NCBI GenBank assembly: GCA_001566295.1
Contig: KQ964253.1
Coordinates: forward strand, 496,001-560,000
Source: Microdochium bolleyi
Taxonomy: Eukaryota; Ascomycota; Sordariomycetes; Xylariales; Microdochiaceae
DNA length: 64,000 nt
Reading direction: 5' to 3'
In this document: positions 44,044 to 56,068 of the stretch, piece after piece
How the letters are laid out: the number at the start of each line of letters is the position of its first letter
Position numbering within the stretch: the first letter of the stretch is position 1
The notes under the pieces: generated by a model
The model's database searches: none
The model's input: the letters and a program-made list of their open reading frames with translations, nothing else
What the model was told of the DNA's origin: nothing
Position numbers and translations under genes: made by a program

Positions 44044-46268
44044 ATGATATCACGGTCTATCGCGCGCCCCAGCATGGGTGGCAGCGCGTACTCGCCAGCT
44101 CTCTCGAGACCACCTTTGCGACATATCCTAAACCCGCTTCGTCAGCCTCGAATATGTACCCCGACATTATCCTACCTCTCTACGCAAAAGAGGCCGTCTC
44201 TTCACACCGTATTACAACAAAATGTTCAAGGAAAGGCCCTCTTCGGGTCTCAGGCCCCTAAGCCGCCGACCAGCACCGACAAGTCCAAGGACCCCCTCGC
44301 AGTCGACAACAAGTCCGCGCAGGAGCAGCGCAAGGCGGACTGGGCCATTATGAAGGAGATGACACAGTACCTCTGGCCCAAGGGGAAAGGCAGCCTCGAC
44401 ACCAAGATGCGCGTCTCGCTCGCCGTGGGCCTGCTGGTCGGCGCCAAGGTCCTGAACGTGCAGGTGCCGTTCTACTTCAAGAGCGTCGTGGACGCGCTAA
44501 ACATTGACGTCGGGGCGACTGGTGGCAACGCGACCGTCATCGCGGGCAGCATGATCCTGGCGTATGGCGCGGCGCGCGTGGGAGCCACGGTGTTCCAGGA
44601 GCTGCGCAGCGCCGTGTTCGCGTCGGTCGCGCAGAAGGCGATCCGGCGGGTCGCGGGCAACGTCTTTGAGCACCTGCTGCGGCTCGATCTCAACTTCCAC
44701 CTGAGCAAGCAGACGGGCGGCCTCACGCGGGCGATTGAGCGCGGAACCAAGGGCATCAGCTTCCTGCTGTCCAGCATGGTCTTCCACGTGCTACCGACGG
44801 CGCTCGAGATCAGCATGGTGTGTGGCATCCTGTCGTGGCAGTACGGTTTCAAGTTCGCCGCCCTCACGGTCCTGACTATGGGCGCGTACACTGCCTTCAC
44901 AATCTGGACGACCGCGTGGCGCACCAAGTTCCGGCGGCAGGCGAACGCCGCTGACAACCGGGCGTCGACGCTCGCCGTCGACTCACTGATCAACTACGAA
45001 ACAGTAAAGTACTTCAACAACGAGAAGTTCGAGGTGGCGCGGTACGACAAGGCGCTGCAGGACTACGAGAAGAGCTCGATCAAGATTCAGACGTCGCTCG
45101 CGCTGCTCAACAGCGGGCAGAACGTCATCTTCTCGAGCGCGCTGACGGCCATGATGTACCTCGCGGCTAACGGCGTCGCCGAGGGCACCATGACCGTGGG
45201 CGACCTCGTCATGGTGAACCAGCTCGTCTTCCAGCTGTCGGTGCCGCTCAACTTCCTCGGCTCCGTGTACCGCGAGCTCCGCCAGTCGCTGCTCGACATG
45301 GAGACGCTCTTCAACCTGCAGAAGGTCAACGTCTCCATCACGGAGCCTCCCAACGCCAAGAACCTCCAGCTTCCCCACGGCGGCGCCATCAGGTTCGAGA
45401 ACGTCACGTTCGGCTACAATACCGAGCGGCCAATCCTGCGTGATCTCACCCTCACGATCCCCGCCGGCAAGAAGGTCGCCATTGTCGGCCCCAGCGGCTG
45501 CGGCAAGTCTACTCTGTTGAGACTGCTCTTCCGGTACTATGATGTGCAGGAGGGCCGCATTGTCATCGATGACCAGGATATCCGGCAGGTGTCGCTCGAC
45601 TCCCTGCGCCGGGCCATCGGCGTTGTCCCGCAAGACACCCCGCTCTTCAACGACACGGTCTCCCACAACATCCGGTACGGCAACATGGAGGCGCCCGAGT
45701 CCGCCGTCATCGCGGCCGCCCAGCGCGCGCGGATCCACGACATCATCTCGTCTTGGCCCGCGGGCTACGAGACCAAGGTCGGCGAGCGCGGCCTGATGAT
45801 CAGCGGCGGCGAGAAGCAGCGCCTCGCCGTGTCGCGCCTGCTCCTCAAGGACCCGCCCTTGCTGTTCTTCGACGAGGCGACGAGCGCGCTCGACACGCAC
45901 ACGGAGCAGGCACTCATGCAGAACATCAACAGCATCCTGCGCGAGAAGGCCCGCACGAGCGTGTTCGTCGCGCACCGCCTGCGCACGATCTACGACGCCG
46001 ACCTGATCATTGTGCTGCGCGACGGGCGCGTCGCGGAGCAGGGCACGCACAAGGAGCTCATTGATCGGGACGGGCTGTACTCGCAGCTCTGGAGTGGTGA
46101 GTTGTTTGCGTGTTTGCAGTCTCGAACTTGTAGTGACTTTGTTCATTTTAATTACTGACAATATCCTTGGGAACAGCGCAAGAGACCTTGTTCAATGCGG
46201 ATGGCAGTGAGGTTCAGACCTCCAAGGCAGAGGAGCCGGTCGTGATCCCGGTTGAGAAGAAGCCGTGA
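44044..46268 (+). CDS. ATM1: Mitochondrial iron-sulfur ABC transporter Atm1
   Basis: Two exons, 44044..46096 and 46177..46268, with an 80-nt intron (GTGAGT, TACTGAC, ACAG); 714 aa. The N-terminal ~60 residues are Arg/Ser-rich, a mitochondrial targeting signal. The transmembrane domain runs from about 110 to 420 and the nucleotide-binding domain is complete: Walker A GPSGCGKST near 485, signature ISGGEKQ near 587, Walker B LLFFDEATSALD, and H-loop VAHRLRT. Exon 2 encodes the last ~30 residues (AQETLFNADG...); reading through the intron instead gives an unrelated 19-residue tail. Yeast Atm1 exports a glutathione-linked sulfur species from the matrix for cytosolic Fe-S cluster assembly. The gene is G+C-rich at third codon positions, as highly expressed genes here are. 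Confidence 0.92.
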
Positions 46269-49200
46269 TAGAGGTGCACAAGAAAAGCCGCGGCCTGCTC
46301 GACGTCCTCCGCCGCGGTTCCTTCCGTGTTGAGTGTGAGTCGCTGCAGAGCCAAACATGCATGCCTCCTCGGCATCGGTAATGGCGCGAGCACCTTATTA
46401 CTACATATATAACGGCACAGACCTAAAGCAGCACATAAAACTGGCACATTGTAAAAGAGTGCCATTGGCGCAATGGGACAAGTGAGAATATCGATAGGAT
46501 AGAGAAAGCATTCGCTAAATGTCAGACTTTATGTTGCTGTGGCGCAGGATTCTTCATGCTCAAAGGGCCGAATCCTGCGCACAAATGTTGATATCCTCTC
46601 TGTGGAAGTTCCCCGTATGCATAGTCCAGCTCATTACACATTCGACCCCCAATAACGCCACAGACTTCCGCGAGCGTTGGACATGATTACTTTTCTGTGC
46701 TCGTGCCTCCACGCGGAAGAAGGCATGTGGATGCCGTGGGCTCTGCTGTGGCGTTCGGGAGGCTCGTGTTAGTCAACAACAGACCGGCAACAACGATGGG
46801 TATTCCAGCCTCCAGCGGCGGCGAGGCTTGATCTGGCAAATCATCATTGCCTGGTCATCCGAGTGTCCCGCTGGCGGCGTCAGAGTTGCTCCGCAGTGGG
46901 CAACGCGGACACAAAGTGTCTGTGGGTTGCTTGTCTCAAGGGTCGAGTGCTGTCTGGTGGTGGTGGAAAGTGGCAATGGTGAATTGCGGGGACGGGCAAG
47001 GGGCGCGCGAGCTAGACAAGCTTTGTGAGGCTGGTGGTGGTGGAAATTGGAGAGGGTGCACTGTTCAATGCGAGCTGAGGGGTGACCCAGGTGGGCGCTG
47101 ACCGCTGACCGCTGAGCTGGGAGGATCGGAGAATCGGACGACAAACGGCGGCGCGCCGCTGGGCGTGCCCTTCCCCGCCAGCGGCACCCGTTTGGCTTGC
47201 TGTCATAGTTTCGACTTCAGGGTCTTCAAGTGCAAGCCAGGCCATCTCTGCAACTTGGGAAAGATGCAGCTTCACAGCTCGGATACACCGGACGTCAACC
47301 AGAAGCCCCAGACAGGTGCCCACGATGCAGCGTTGCAATCACCCGCCATCCCCTCCCTCCCCTGGGGCAGACCAGCTCTCCGCACGTCTCCGCACGACAC
47401 GTCCCCTGCAGAGGACCCTGTTCCCAAAGTCGCCGACAAGGTTCAATTGTTCGCTCACCCTGCTCGCAGAGGCTCGTGACTCGCCAAGCATGCAGCCGCC
47501 TCTCGTGGCGATTCTTGCGAGTCGCGAAGAGAGACAATGGCAGTCATCGTGGCTCGGCCGGGAGCCGATGGGTAACCTCTTGGCAGCTTGCCGCGTCACC
47601 GCACATGGGTACGGAAATGAATAAAGCAGACATTTCTGCCAGCCATTCGGCTGCATCCGAGCCACACGAATAGTCACGATGGCCAGGTACCCCAAGTTGA
47701 TGTAAAGGGTTCGGAGCTCGGCTCAACGGCGATTCCAGAACCCGCATCTCCTACGAGGTAAGGGATATGGAGCCGCGCAGCATATGGGACGAGCAATGTT
47801 AGCAGTCAGCTCTCGTTCGTGCTGGGTGATCTCAGATCATACCACGTCAACTCATCTGGATGGGTTTATGATACGCCAATCTACGCCATCACAGCAATGT
47901 GACGAGTATACTTACGTTCGACCACAACAGGAATGCTTGCGAGCGAACACGCTCCACTCGGCCCATGTTGCTGCTGGGTTTGTGATTGACCCTGGTCCAA
48001 GAGTGCTTGGCATCCAGATCGATCTACATGGGCGAATCGGACTCTCGCTGAGCCGTTGTCGGTAACGAAGGAAGCGGCTCTCACTGGAAATGTACTCCGC
48101 GCTCATTATGTTGCTGATTTTTTTTTTTTTTAACTTTGTTATGACCACTGAGCCACTGCAGACACGAGCGGGGAGGCCACCGTCTCCGTCTGCGGAACAG
48201 AACTCAATCTTTGCGCCATCGACAATGGCTTGGGCTAGAACCTGCTCCGATTGTTCGGTCTAGCTGCTGCTCACCACGTGGACAAGGGCACTCCGAGTCA
48301 GCCGCCAGGCCGGAATCTATAACACGCATAACAGACGGACCCGAAGCTTTGCCAGCGCAAAAGTAGATGTCGTGCCAAACAAAGGACGCATTATCGGGTC
48401 GCAAAGAGATTCCACTTGTAATCAATTCCGAGAGTCCATGGCTAGGGTTGAGCAATCTGCCCCGATCTAGGCAATGTCTCCGATGCAGTCTCCCGGACCA
48501 TGCCACGTGCGCAACAAACGACACACTTAGTCTTCTCACTTACAGCCCTTGGATATAACATTCCAGACTGGAGATGGACTGCGCGCTAATAAGTTCCAAT
48601 ACAGAATCCACTGCACCGAGTATGCGATTGGATATGCGGATGCAGACTGCATACGGCCTTCTGCCGGTCAGCGGCCCTGCGGTCCACTCGCAACAGAGCT
48701 TGGTGGACACGGCGAGGTTCAATGCACATCACCTTCACCACCAAGGAACATCGACCTGGTCCCAGATTACAGGCTTGCCTCCGGTACCACACGTGTACCT
48801 GGTGCCGCCATTACTGCACCATAGCCGTAGCGCCAAGTGCTGGCCAGGGACCAGGGTTGACGGCAGCTGGGCAAAGCAGCAATGGTCAACGGTCATTACC
48901 TCCCTATTGCGGCAGCTGCGTGGGTCTTGATGCACACCCACTGGGTCCTCTAGCTCACCCTGGACCGGTCCGCGTCACGACTCGCGGCTTCGTTCCCTTG
49001 CAAATAATCTCGGACATCGAGGCTAAGAGATGCTAGGCCCAGGGACTACGGCACTGCCCACGCTCCCGTAAACGCATCGCGAGACTCGGGGTATTGCATG
49101 GACACCGACGGTGCCACGCCAGCCATGACAGATTCAACATTGATCCTTGCCGTTGCTACGGTAGACCCGGGAGCCAGGAGCCCGGGCAAAGCGTCCCCGC

Positions 49201-49343
49201 CGTCCATATCTTAAGTCGATCGCTTGCCGATCACTATTGAGCTTTCTGCTTTGTCTCTGTCCTCAGAGCTCTCTTCTCTCCCAGCTCTCGTCAGGCAACT
49301 CCAACGGTCCAGGGCTCCATCACTTGGTCATACACTGCCGACA
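46269..49343. other. Gene-sparse intergenic region
   Basis: About 3.1 kb without a supported gene. Overlapping frames up to 147 codons occur on both strands but none has a domain or a splice-supported partner. Contains a 14-base T run at 48118-48131. The last ~150 bases are pyrimidine-rich, the probable leader of the carboxylesterase gene. Confidence 0.45.
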
Positions 49344-51169
49344 ATGAAGACCTCCATCACCTCTGCCGGCCTGGCCGCGGCCGTCATCGGCCTCGCCGCT
49401 GCGGCGCCTCACTCCCAGCTTGACTGCCGGACCGAGGCCAAGCCCACTGCTCAGGTCAACTTGGGTTATGAAGTCCACCAGGGCAACTTGAACGTAAGTT
49501 TCGTAAAACAGCGACCACAGCCGACCATGCATGCTCACGCTTCGCCCGTAGGCCACCGGAGGCTACTACCTCTTCGACAACGTTCCGTATGCCCAGCAGC
49601 CTGTTGGTGAGCTGCGGTTCGCCAAGCCGCAGCCCATCTCTGCATACAGCACCACCGTCAATGCCGGCAGCGGAGGCAACATCCAGTGCATCCAGAGCTA
49701 CCCGCAATGGATTATTGACCTGCAGGCGCAAGGCAACGGCATCCCAAAGGAGACGATGGCGCAGATCCTGTACAACCAGCCCCTCCAGACCGAGGAGTGC
49801 CTGCTCCTCAACGTCTACGTCCCGAACAAGATCCTCTCCAAGGGTCCCTCCGCCAAGGGTGTGTAGTCCTCCGACAACCATGGCACACATGGTGTCAAGC
49901 GCCCATGCTATTTACTTTTGCTAACACTTCTCGCCATCAGCTCCCGTTCTTGTTTGGATCCACGGCGGTGGCTACACCTTCGGCTCCAAGACCTCGTACG
50001 GCAACCCGGCCGGCATAATCGAGCGTGCTGGTCTCGACAACGACGAGGGTGTCATCTTCGTCAGCATCAACTACCGCCTCGGCCTCTTCGGCTGGCTGGA
50101 CGGCGACGACGTGACCCCCAACCTTGGTCTCTACGACCAGAGGGCTGCCCTCGAGTGGGTTCAGAAGTACATCAGCCGGTTCGGCGGTTCGCCCAAGCGC
50201 GTCACCATCATGGGCGAGAGTGCTGGCGGCTCCAGCATCACTCACCACATCACCGCCTACGGTGGCAAGGACAAGAACGTGCCCTTCCAGGCCGCCATCC
50301 CCCAGTCCCCCGCCTTCCAGTTCAACATCGACACCGAGGCAACGTACGAGAAGACCCTCGCCCAGGCCAGCACCGAGAGCCAGCAGTCTGTGCAAAGCGT
50401 GTCCGACCTCAAGGCCCTGTCTAGTGAGCAGCTCAAGTCGATCAACCAGAAGGTCGTCCAGTCTGCTGTCTACGGCGCCTTCAACTTTGGTGTGTCCCCA
50501 GACGGCACCTATGTGCCCGAGCTGCCCCAGGTGCTGCTTGCCAAGGGCAAGGTCAACAAGGGCCTCAAGCTCCTCGTCTCTCACCTGCCGATTGTGAGCG
50601 AGGCCGCGCCCTTTGTGCCTCCCACTATTGCCACTGCCGAGGATGTCCGCACCTACATCACCCAGGTTCTCACAGGCACCGACTCGTCGGTCATTGACGA
50701 GCTGCTCACCACTGTCTACCCCAACGTCCTGGACGGCACCTACCCGTGGACAACCCAGTTCGGCCGCAGCGTCGTCATGGCGTCCGAGATCAACTTTGTC
50801 TGCACGTCCCGCTACCTCGCGACGGCGTACAACGGCAAGGCCAACGCCTACATCTTCGCGTACCCCCCGGGCTTCCACGCGGGCGACGTCAACTACCAGT
50901 TCTTCAACGGCGACGCGAGCGAGGTGATCAACGGCGTGCCCATCAACGTGACGATCGCGCACAACCTGCAGGACACGCTCGTCAACTTTGCGCAGACGCG
51001 CGACCCCTCGGTCAAGGGCCTGCCCAAGTTCCCCGAGTACGGCCGGGACGCCAAGGTGCTCCGCTTCTCGGACAAGGGCGTCGAGGTCACCATTGACGAC
51101 CTCAAGAACCCGCGCTGCGACTGGGTCCAGAAGGCCATGGTCGACGGCCGTCTGTCGAGCAACCAGTGA
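49344..51169 (+). CDS. Secreted type-B carboxylesterase/lipase
   Basis: Three exons, 49344..49493, 49552..49858 and 49941..51169 (introns 58 and 82 nt), 561 aa. A signal peptide is clear (MKTSITSAGLAAAVIGLAAAAP). The alpha/beta-hydrolase features are in order: YYLFDNVPYAQQPVGELRF, EECLLLNVYVP, the oxyanion-hole IHGGGY, the nucleophile in GESAGG (Ser246) and a likely catalytic His465 in GFHAGDV. Family enzymes hydrolyse carboxylic esters outside the cell; the natural substrate (lipid, feruloyl or xenobiotic ester) cannot be told from sequence. The gene has strong C-ending codon preference, suggesting high expression. It starts the run of secreted and metabolic genes on the right of the window. 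Confidence 0.88.
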
Positions 51170-52282
51170 TTGTGAGCAGGTGCATGCGGAGCGTTAGTGA
51201 TACGACCCAGCATGGCTCTTATGGGCAAAGCGCAGTACAACCTACTGTCTCTGGACGGGGCGCGACATAGACATACATATATATAATCTGCAATACATAC
51301 ATACACTAATGACCATCAATGCGCTATTTCTGATGCCTAACCTGAAGTACGTAAGGATTGTGAAGTCTGGTTTTGTCTGGAACGTTACCCCGTCACGAAT
51401 TCCCGCGTGTAGTTGCGACGAAGAGGCAGCCATACGCAGGGGAGTCTGTCTGTCAGCAGGAGCGTGTGTCGCTGCAGGGTGTCCCGCTCCAGAACGATTG
51501 GCGCACGACACAACTGCAGGGATGTTGACCGCAATGGCGCAGAATGATTCGCTGCGATGCATCAATTGGGGATGCTCGTCCCAGACTGCCTGCATGCGGA
51601 GGGCCTCTTGTTCGTTCAATCGCCGAGGCTGGCTCCCGTCTGCGGAGTTGCAGCAGATCATCAGCACAGGCTGGTTTCACATAGCCTCGGATCTGCAGGA
51701 TGTTTACAGACGTGAGCCAACCGACTACAGACCCGGCAGGCAACCGGCAAGCCTCGAAGGATCGTGCATTGCATTGTGGCATGGCAAGTCCGTAAGCTTT
51801 GTTTGCTGGTGCCATAGCAACACACGCACCTTCCTTGTCGCCCTCGGAGACTGTCCAAACGATCGCGACTTCCTCGACTTTAAAATGTTAACGGTGGCCC
51901 GCATGCTTTTGCTCTTTCCTTCGCTGTTCACTCCTAAACTGCAGACAAGCCAAGACGTTCAGTGCCTGGTGCATTTTCTTCTCCATCCTTCACTTCTCTT
52001 CATCGCAGGTCGACGACACGTTACTTTCGTTCTCTTCACGGTCCTGTGTCTCGGCAACATTCTCTGCACAATCTGGCCCGCGGATATCACCTTCTTTCGA
52101 TTCAATCAACGCGCTATTGTCAGATTGCAAGAGGTGAGGCCGACTCTCTGAGATATTCTACTCGTCCCTAGCCCTTACATACTCACACATCGCAAAACAG
52201 CCGGTGTCGTCCATTGACCCCTTCACATTCAAACCACTTTCCCCGGACACACATCCATCCCGGAAGTCACGAACATTCCACC
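51170..52282. other. Intergenic region
   Basis: About 1.1 kb. A 280-codon plus-strand frame at 51309..52151 is the longest feature but has no domain, irregular composition and overlapping minus-strand frames of similar length, so I do not call it. The final part is the leader of the small secreted protein gene. Confidence 0.45.
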
Positions 52283-52612
52283 ATGAAGGCCTTCACCTCC
52301 ACCCTGCTTCTGTTGGCCTTTGCCATTACAATCACCATGACCCTGGCGTACCCGACATTTCGCCTCACCCACCGCGCACCGGACGTCGACATCAACGCCG
52401 TCCGAGCTCTGATGCCGCCTCGCCCCAGCTTCGGCGGTGGCGCGAGCGCGAACGAGACGGCTCGCTTCGTGGTCGGTCGGAACTCGACTTATGCTACTCT
52501 GGCAGGCCTCAATGTAACAAGGCTTGGTAGGTAGCAGCCCACATCACCAAACGTTTGTTGCTTGACAGGACTGACTTTTGGCGTAGACATGCAGTACTAC
52601 CGCTCCGGCTGA
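52283..52612 (+). CDS. Small secreted glycopeptide, function unknown
   Basis: Two exons, 52283..52526 and 52587..52612, with a 60-nt intron (GTAGGT...GCGTAG); 89 aa. The ATG has a good context (CCACCATGAA). Residues 1-22 are a signal peptide (MKAFTSTLLLLAFAITITMT, then LAYP). The mature part has no cysteine, three N-glycosylation sequons (NET, NST, NVT) and a short C-terminus MQYYRSG supplied by the second exon; without the splice the protein would stop after TRLGR. Small secreted proteins of this size are often effector or cell-wall candidates in fungi, but the lack of cysteine and of any family match leaves the role open. Confidence 0.65.
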
Positions 52613-52985
52613 GTGGATGTGCCGCGTGGACCGCACCAAAAGACCCGAATGGAAACAACCAGAGACTGGCTTAGGTCGCCTTTACAAAAGAGGATTGATG
52701 TCAGAAACCACAATACTTGCAACGCAACACATACGGATGATTGGAGCAACGATGACGGACGAGTAATGAATTACGATACCCAAAAAGGATCAGACACAGA
52801 GCCACAATTTTGCGCGCCATAGCTGCTTATCTTCCCTATTCCATGCAGCTAAAATCACGAATGTTCAACCATGGCCATACCCCATGAAAGAAACCAGTTC
52901 CATTAAATGGGACAATTTCGGCCAAATGCACTTTGATCACCGACATGTATATGTAGCGTAACAAACATGACGATTTCAACAACAA
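52613..52985. other. Intergenic region
   Basis: About 370 AT-rich bases between the secreted-peptide gene and the tRNA. Nothing supported. Confidence 0.5.
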
Positions 52986-52990
52986 GCGGG

Positions 52991-53022
<32 letters not shown>

Positions 53023-53078
53023 TTACAACTTCGGTTTCTGTAATCTGAAGGTCGTGTGTTCGATCCACACTCACCGCA
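52986..53078 (+). tRNA. tRNA-Phe (GAA) with intron
   Basis: Cloverleaf read directly: acceptor GCGGGGA/TCACCGC, D arm GCTC/GAGC, anticodon stem TCAGA/TCTGA with loop CTGAAGA, T arm GTGTG/CACAC with loop TTCGATC, discriminator A. Anticodon GAA at 53019-53021. A 20-nt intron (53023-53042) sits one base 3' of the anticodon, the canonical position. The fifth acceptor pair is G-A rather than Watson-Crick, which a single change would explain. CCA is not encoded, as expected in a eukaryotic nucleus. Confidence 0.93.
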
Positions 53079-53082
53079 TTTC

Positions 53083-53086
53083 TTTT
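53083..53086 (+). terminator. RNA polymerase III terminator
   Basis: TTTT immediately downstream of the tRNA, preceded by TTTC; standard Pol III stop signal. Confidence 0.6.
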
Positions 53087-53492
53087 GCAGTTTTTGCATC
53101 CTAACACCCTATATCTCGCACCTGGAGCCGAGGCCCAAGACTAGTTCTTTGTATTTTTTCTTCATTTCTTCATCTGGTACTGTGCGACAACGTTTTGCTT
53201 AGAGCACGCGCTCTCGCAATAATGTTTTGTTCGTAACAAAGCTCAAGTTCGCAGATCTGAAGGAACAGTCCCACATCACTTTAGTCGTGAACGTGGCTGG
53301 CATCACCGCTATGCTTAAAAGTTAGGCTCACAGCAGCTATCTCAAGGATTGGGAATCACATGTAGATTTCAGCTGAATCGTAGACAATGTGTGCCTTGAG
53401 TTCAAAGATTTGGGTAGAGATATTCATTACATCATTACTATGAACAAATTGCGCTTTTTCTCTTTGTAGAATTGAACGACGGCTGAACCCAC
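53087..53492. other. Intergenic region
   Basis: About 400 AT-rich bases between the tRNA and the 3' end of the alcohol dehydrogenase gene, probably its 3' UTR. Nothing else seen. Confidence 0.5.
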
Positions 53493-54657
53493 TTAGTTGC
53501 CAAAGGCCTTGTCGTAGTCGGTCAGGGTGAAGCGGTAGTGGACCTTGTTGTTCTTGACGCGCTCGACAGCCTCGGCGCAACCCTTCTCGGAGATCGGAAT
53601 GGTCTCGACCATGGGGTGAAGCTTCTTCTCGGCGGCCAGCTTGAGCATGGCGAGGCACTCCGGGCGGTTGCCGATGTGGCTGGCGCCGAAGCTGGAGCCG
53701 TTGGCCATGAACATCTGGGGCTTGATGCCGTCGATGGCCTTGTCGGGCAGGCCGACCTGGTGGAACTGGCGGTTGACCTTGAGGGTGGACTGGTAGGCCG
53801 CGATGTCAAACTCGTTGGTCATGTCGGCCGTGTTGAGCAGGAAGTCGAAGGTGAAGGCGAGGGGCTTGGCCCAGTCCTTGTCGTTGCTGTTGACAAAGTG
53901 CTTCGCGCCGAGCTTCTTAGCATCGGCCTCCTTGTTGGGCGAGTGCGAGATGACGGTAACCTCGGCGCCGAGCGCGTTGGCCCACATGACGGCGAAATGG
54001 CCGAGGCCGCCGAGCCCGACGATGCCGACCTTGTCGCCCTGGCCAACCTTTGCGCGGACGAGCGGCGAGTATACGGTCAGACCGGCACACAGCATGGGCG
54101 CGGCGAGGTGTGAGGGGATGGCGTCGGGGATGGGAAAGACGAAGTACTCGTGGGCGCGGATGTGCGAGGAGAAGCCGCCCTGTGACAGGGTCTCGTCCGG
54201 GCAAGCCTCCTTGGGGTAGGGCGCGCCGTACGTATCGACCATGTGCGGGCAGTAGTTCTCGTTATCGCTCTTGCACTGCGGGCACTTGAGGCAAGCCCAG
54301 ACCTGCGCGCCGACGCCGACGCGGTCGCCAACCTTGACATCCTTGACAGACTTGCCGACCTTGATGGCCTTGCCGACGACCTCGTGCCCGACAGCGAGCG
54401 GCGTGGGGACATCCTCGCTCCAGCCGCCGGTGATGGTGTGCACGTCACTGCCGCAGACGCCGCAGCACTCAATCTTGATATCGATGTCGTTGTCGCCGAA
54501 CGTCTTGGGCTTGAACTACAGGTGGGCAAGCAGGGTTAGTTTCTAACTTTTTATGGCACTGGGCGCTCTGGTCTTGACCTACCTTGTCCTTCTTAAAGGT
54601 CGTCCAGTTCTTGATGTCGTGGACCATGAAGCCCTCAAACTGCTCGGATGATGACAT
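53493..54657 (-). CDS. Zinc-dependent NADP-type alcohol dehydrogenase (ADH6/cinnamyl-like)
   Basis: Two exons on the minus strand, 54583..54657 and 53493..54515, with a 67-nt intron (GTAGGT...TGTAG); 365 aa. Zinc ligands are visible: catalytic Cys in CGVCGSDVHT and His in GHEVVG; the structural site is CLKCPQCKSDNENYC. The Rossmann motif is GLGGLGHFAVMWA, followed by the SHSPNKEADAKKLGA stretch. SHSPNK replaces the acidic residue that NAD-dependent enzymes use, which favours NADP. This fits the yeast Adh6/Adh7 cinnamyl-alcohol-dehydrogenase group that reduces aromatic and branched aldehydes in the cytosol. Strong C-ending codon bias suggests high expression. Confidence 0.9.
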
Positions 54658-56068
54658 GCTGGGCGAGTGTTCTTAGATACAACCTGCGTAGGGGGTGTGA
54701 AGAGGATCGAGTTGACTGGGGCAAGATTATAGGTAGGTTGTCAATGTCGAATTGTGAGATTGGACATTCTCTTTAGCTATTGAGCTTCGGCCGCGGCACA
54801 GCAGGAGAATATATAGGCCTGTGTCCATCTGGGTTCAAGCTAGCCGGCTTCAGCGGTGTCAATTCGTTCATTGCACATGCCTCGCCCAGCTCGCTTCGAG
54901 TGTCCGCTCGGCTGCACCGGTGGTTGGTCGGACGCCTGGGACCCGTCCACTGTCAGGCGAGGGATCGTCATCACCATCTCTATTCCTACCGCCAGGACTG
55001 CATCATCGTGATGGTGGTCGGGCCTTGTGCGCAAGCGACTTCGATCTCGACCCCTCAGTGGGGGAGCAGGACGGGTTGAGGGCGGGGGGATCCGACAAGC
55101 TCAAAGGCGCCCGGGCGCATTGCCGAGCAGAGGAAAAAAGCTCTAAGGGCCTTTGCACATTCCGCAGGTGCTGTGCCGTGTCGTGCGGGCGGTGGTGCGG
55201 CACCTCGCAGCATGACGCTATGATACTGAGCTCTGTTGCGGCATGCCGACAGCGAGACGCGCCCGGGATCGCGTCGAGATGACGATGATGATGATGTCGT
55301 GCCGCACTTTTTCCCCACCGCGGGTAGTGGGGGCGGAGGTTCAGGTCCGGCCACGGAGCCGCGTGTGCCTCGCGTGCCCCATCGTGACTCGGTTACCGAT
55401 CTGTGACCACCGTAGGACTTAGGCGATAGAGGCCAGCTGGGAAATAACAGAGGGCAGGCATGCGGCTGGCTTGTGAAAGAGAGAAGCTTGCGTGACCCAG
55501 TCAGCCCTAGGTCCGGGGGAGCCCCTGGCCTGCTTTATACACCGAGGGACCTGCCCATCAAGGTATCCTGATCGCCGTCAGCTGCTGCTTGGCTCCCGCG
55601 CGGCTGAGAACAAGCTCAGTCTAAAGACGTGGGGATGTGTGGGCGGACGGTTCGGCTAGTCGGTCGCGACTGAGTTGCGAGGCTTGGTGGTGAGGTTGGG
55701 GGGAAACGGCAAGCAATGATGCATAGAAACAGCAGCAGTTAGAGCCTGGACGGTTTGTGACGGGGTGTGGAATACTGGTCTACAAGGTACCAGACTCTCC
55801 CTGGTCGCGCCTGCCTCAAGATGAATCGGCATCAACAATTTCGGCTCATTTACACAAAGAAGAGGCTTAATGAAAATGGTTTTGATATTTTCACTCATGT
55901 CTTGTGTTCATTTTGGGCAATCTAGTCTGATCGTGGTCCAAGGTTCTTCCCTCTTGGGCATTCTTCTTGCCATCTCGTGTCCTGTTTCGTCCACAACGGC
56001 CTCTATCCGACTCCTGCTTCTACCTAAATCCCCAACATCTCCCCACCCATAGCCGACGTGTGAGGCCC
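54658..56068. other. Intergenic region
   Basis: About 1.4 kb. The half next to the dehydrogenase is its promoter and contains several G-rich GTGGGG-like elements that resemble carbon-repressor (CreA) sites, which also arise by chance. The other half is the 3' flank of the GH45 gene. No gene supported. Confidence 0.45.

Noticed and set aside
44983..46161. 392-codon minus-strand frame opposite ATM1
   Set aside because: Shadow of a G+C-rich, C-ending codon gene on the other strand; Arg/Leu/Val/Asp-rich composition and no domain.
49937..50962. 341-codon minus-strand frame opposite the carboxylesterase
   Set aside because: Antisense shadow caused by codon bias; the plus strand has intact esterase motifs.
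51309..52151. 280-codon plus-strand frame between the carboxylesterase and the secreted peptide
   Set aside because: No domain, scattered Cys/Trp/Arg composition, equally long frames on the minus strand and no partner exons.
54900..55400. G-rich GTGGGG-type elements as carbon-repressor sites
   Set aside because: The motif is short and the area is generally G-rich, so occurrence by chance is likely.
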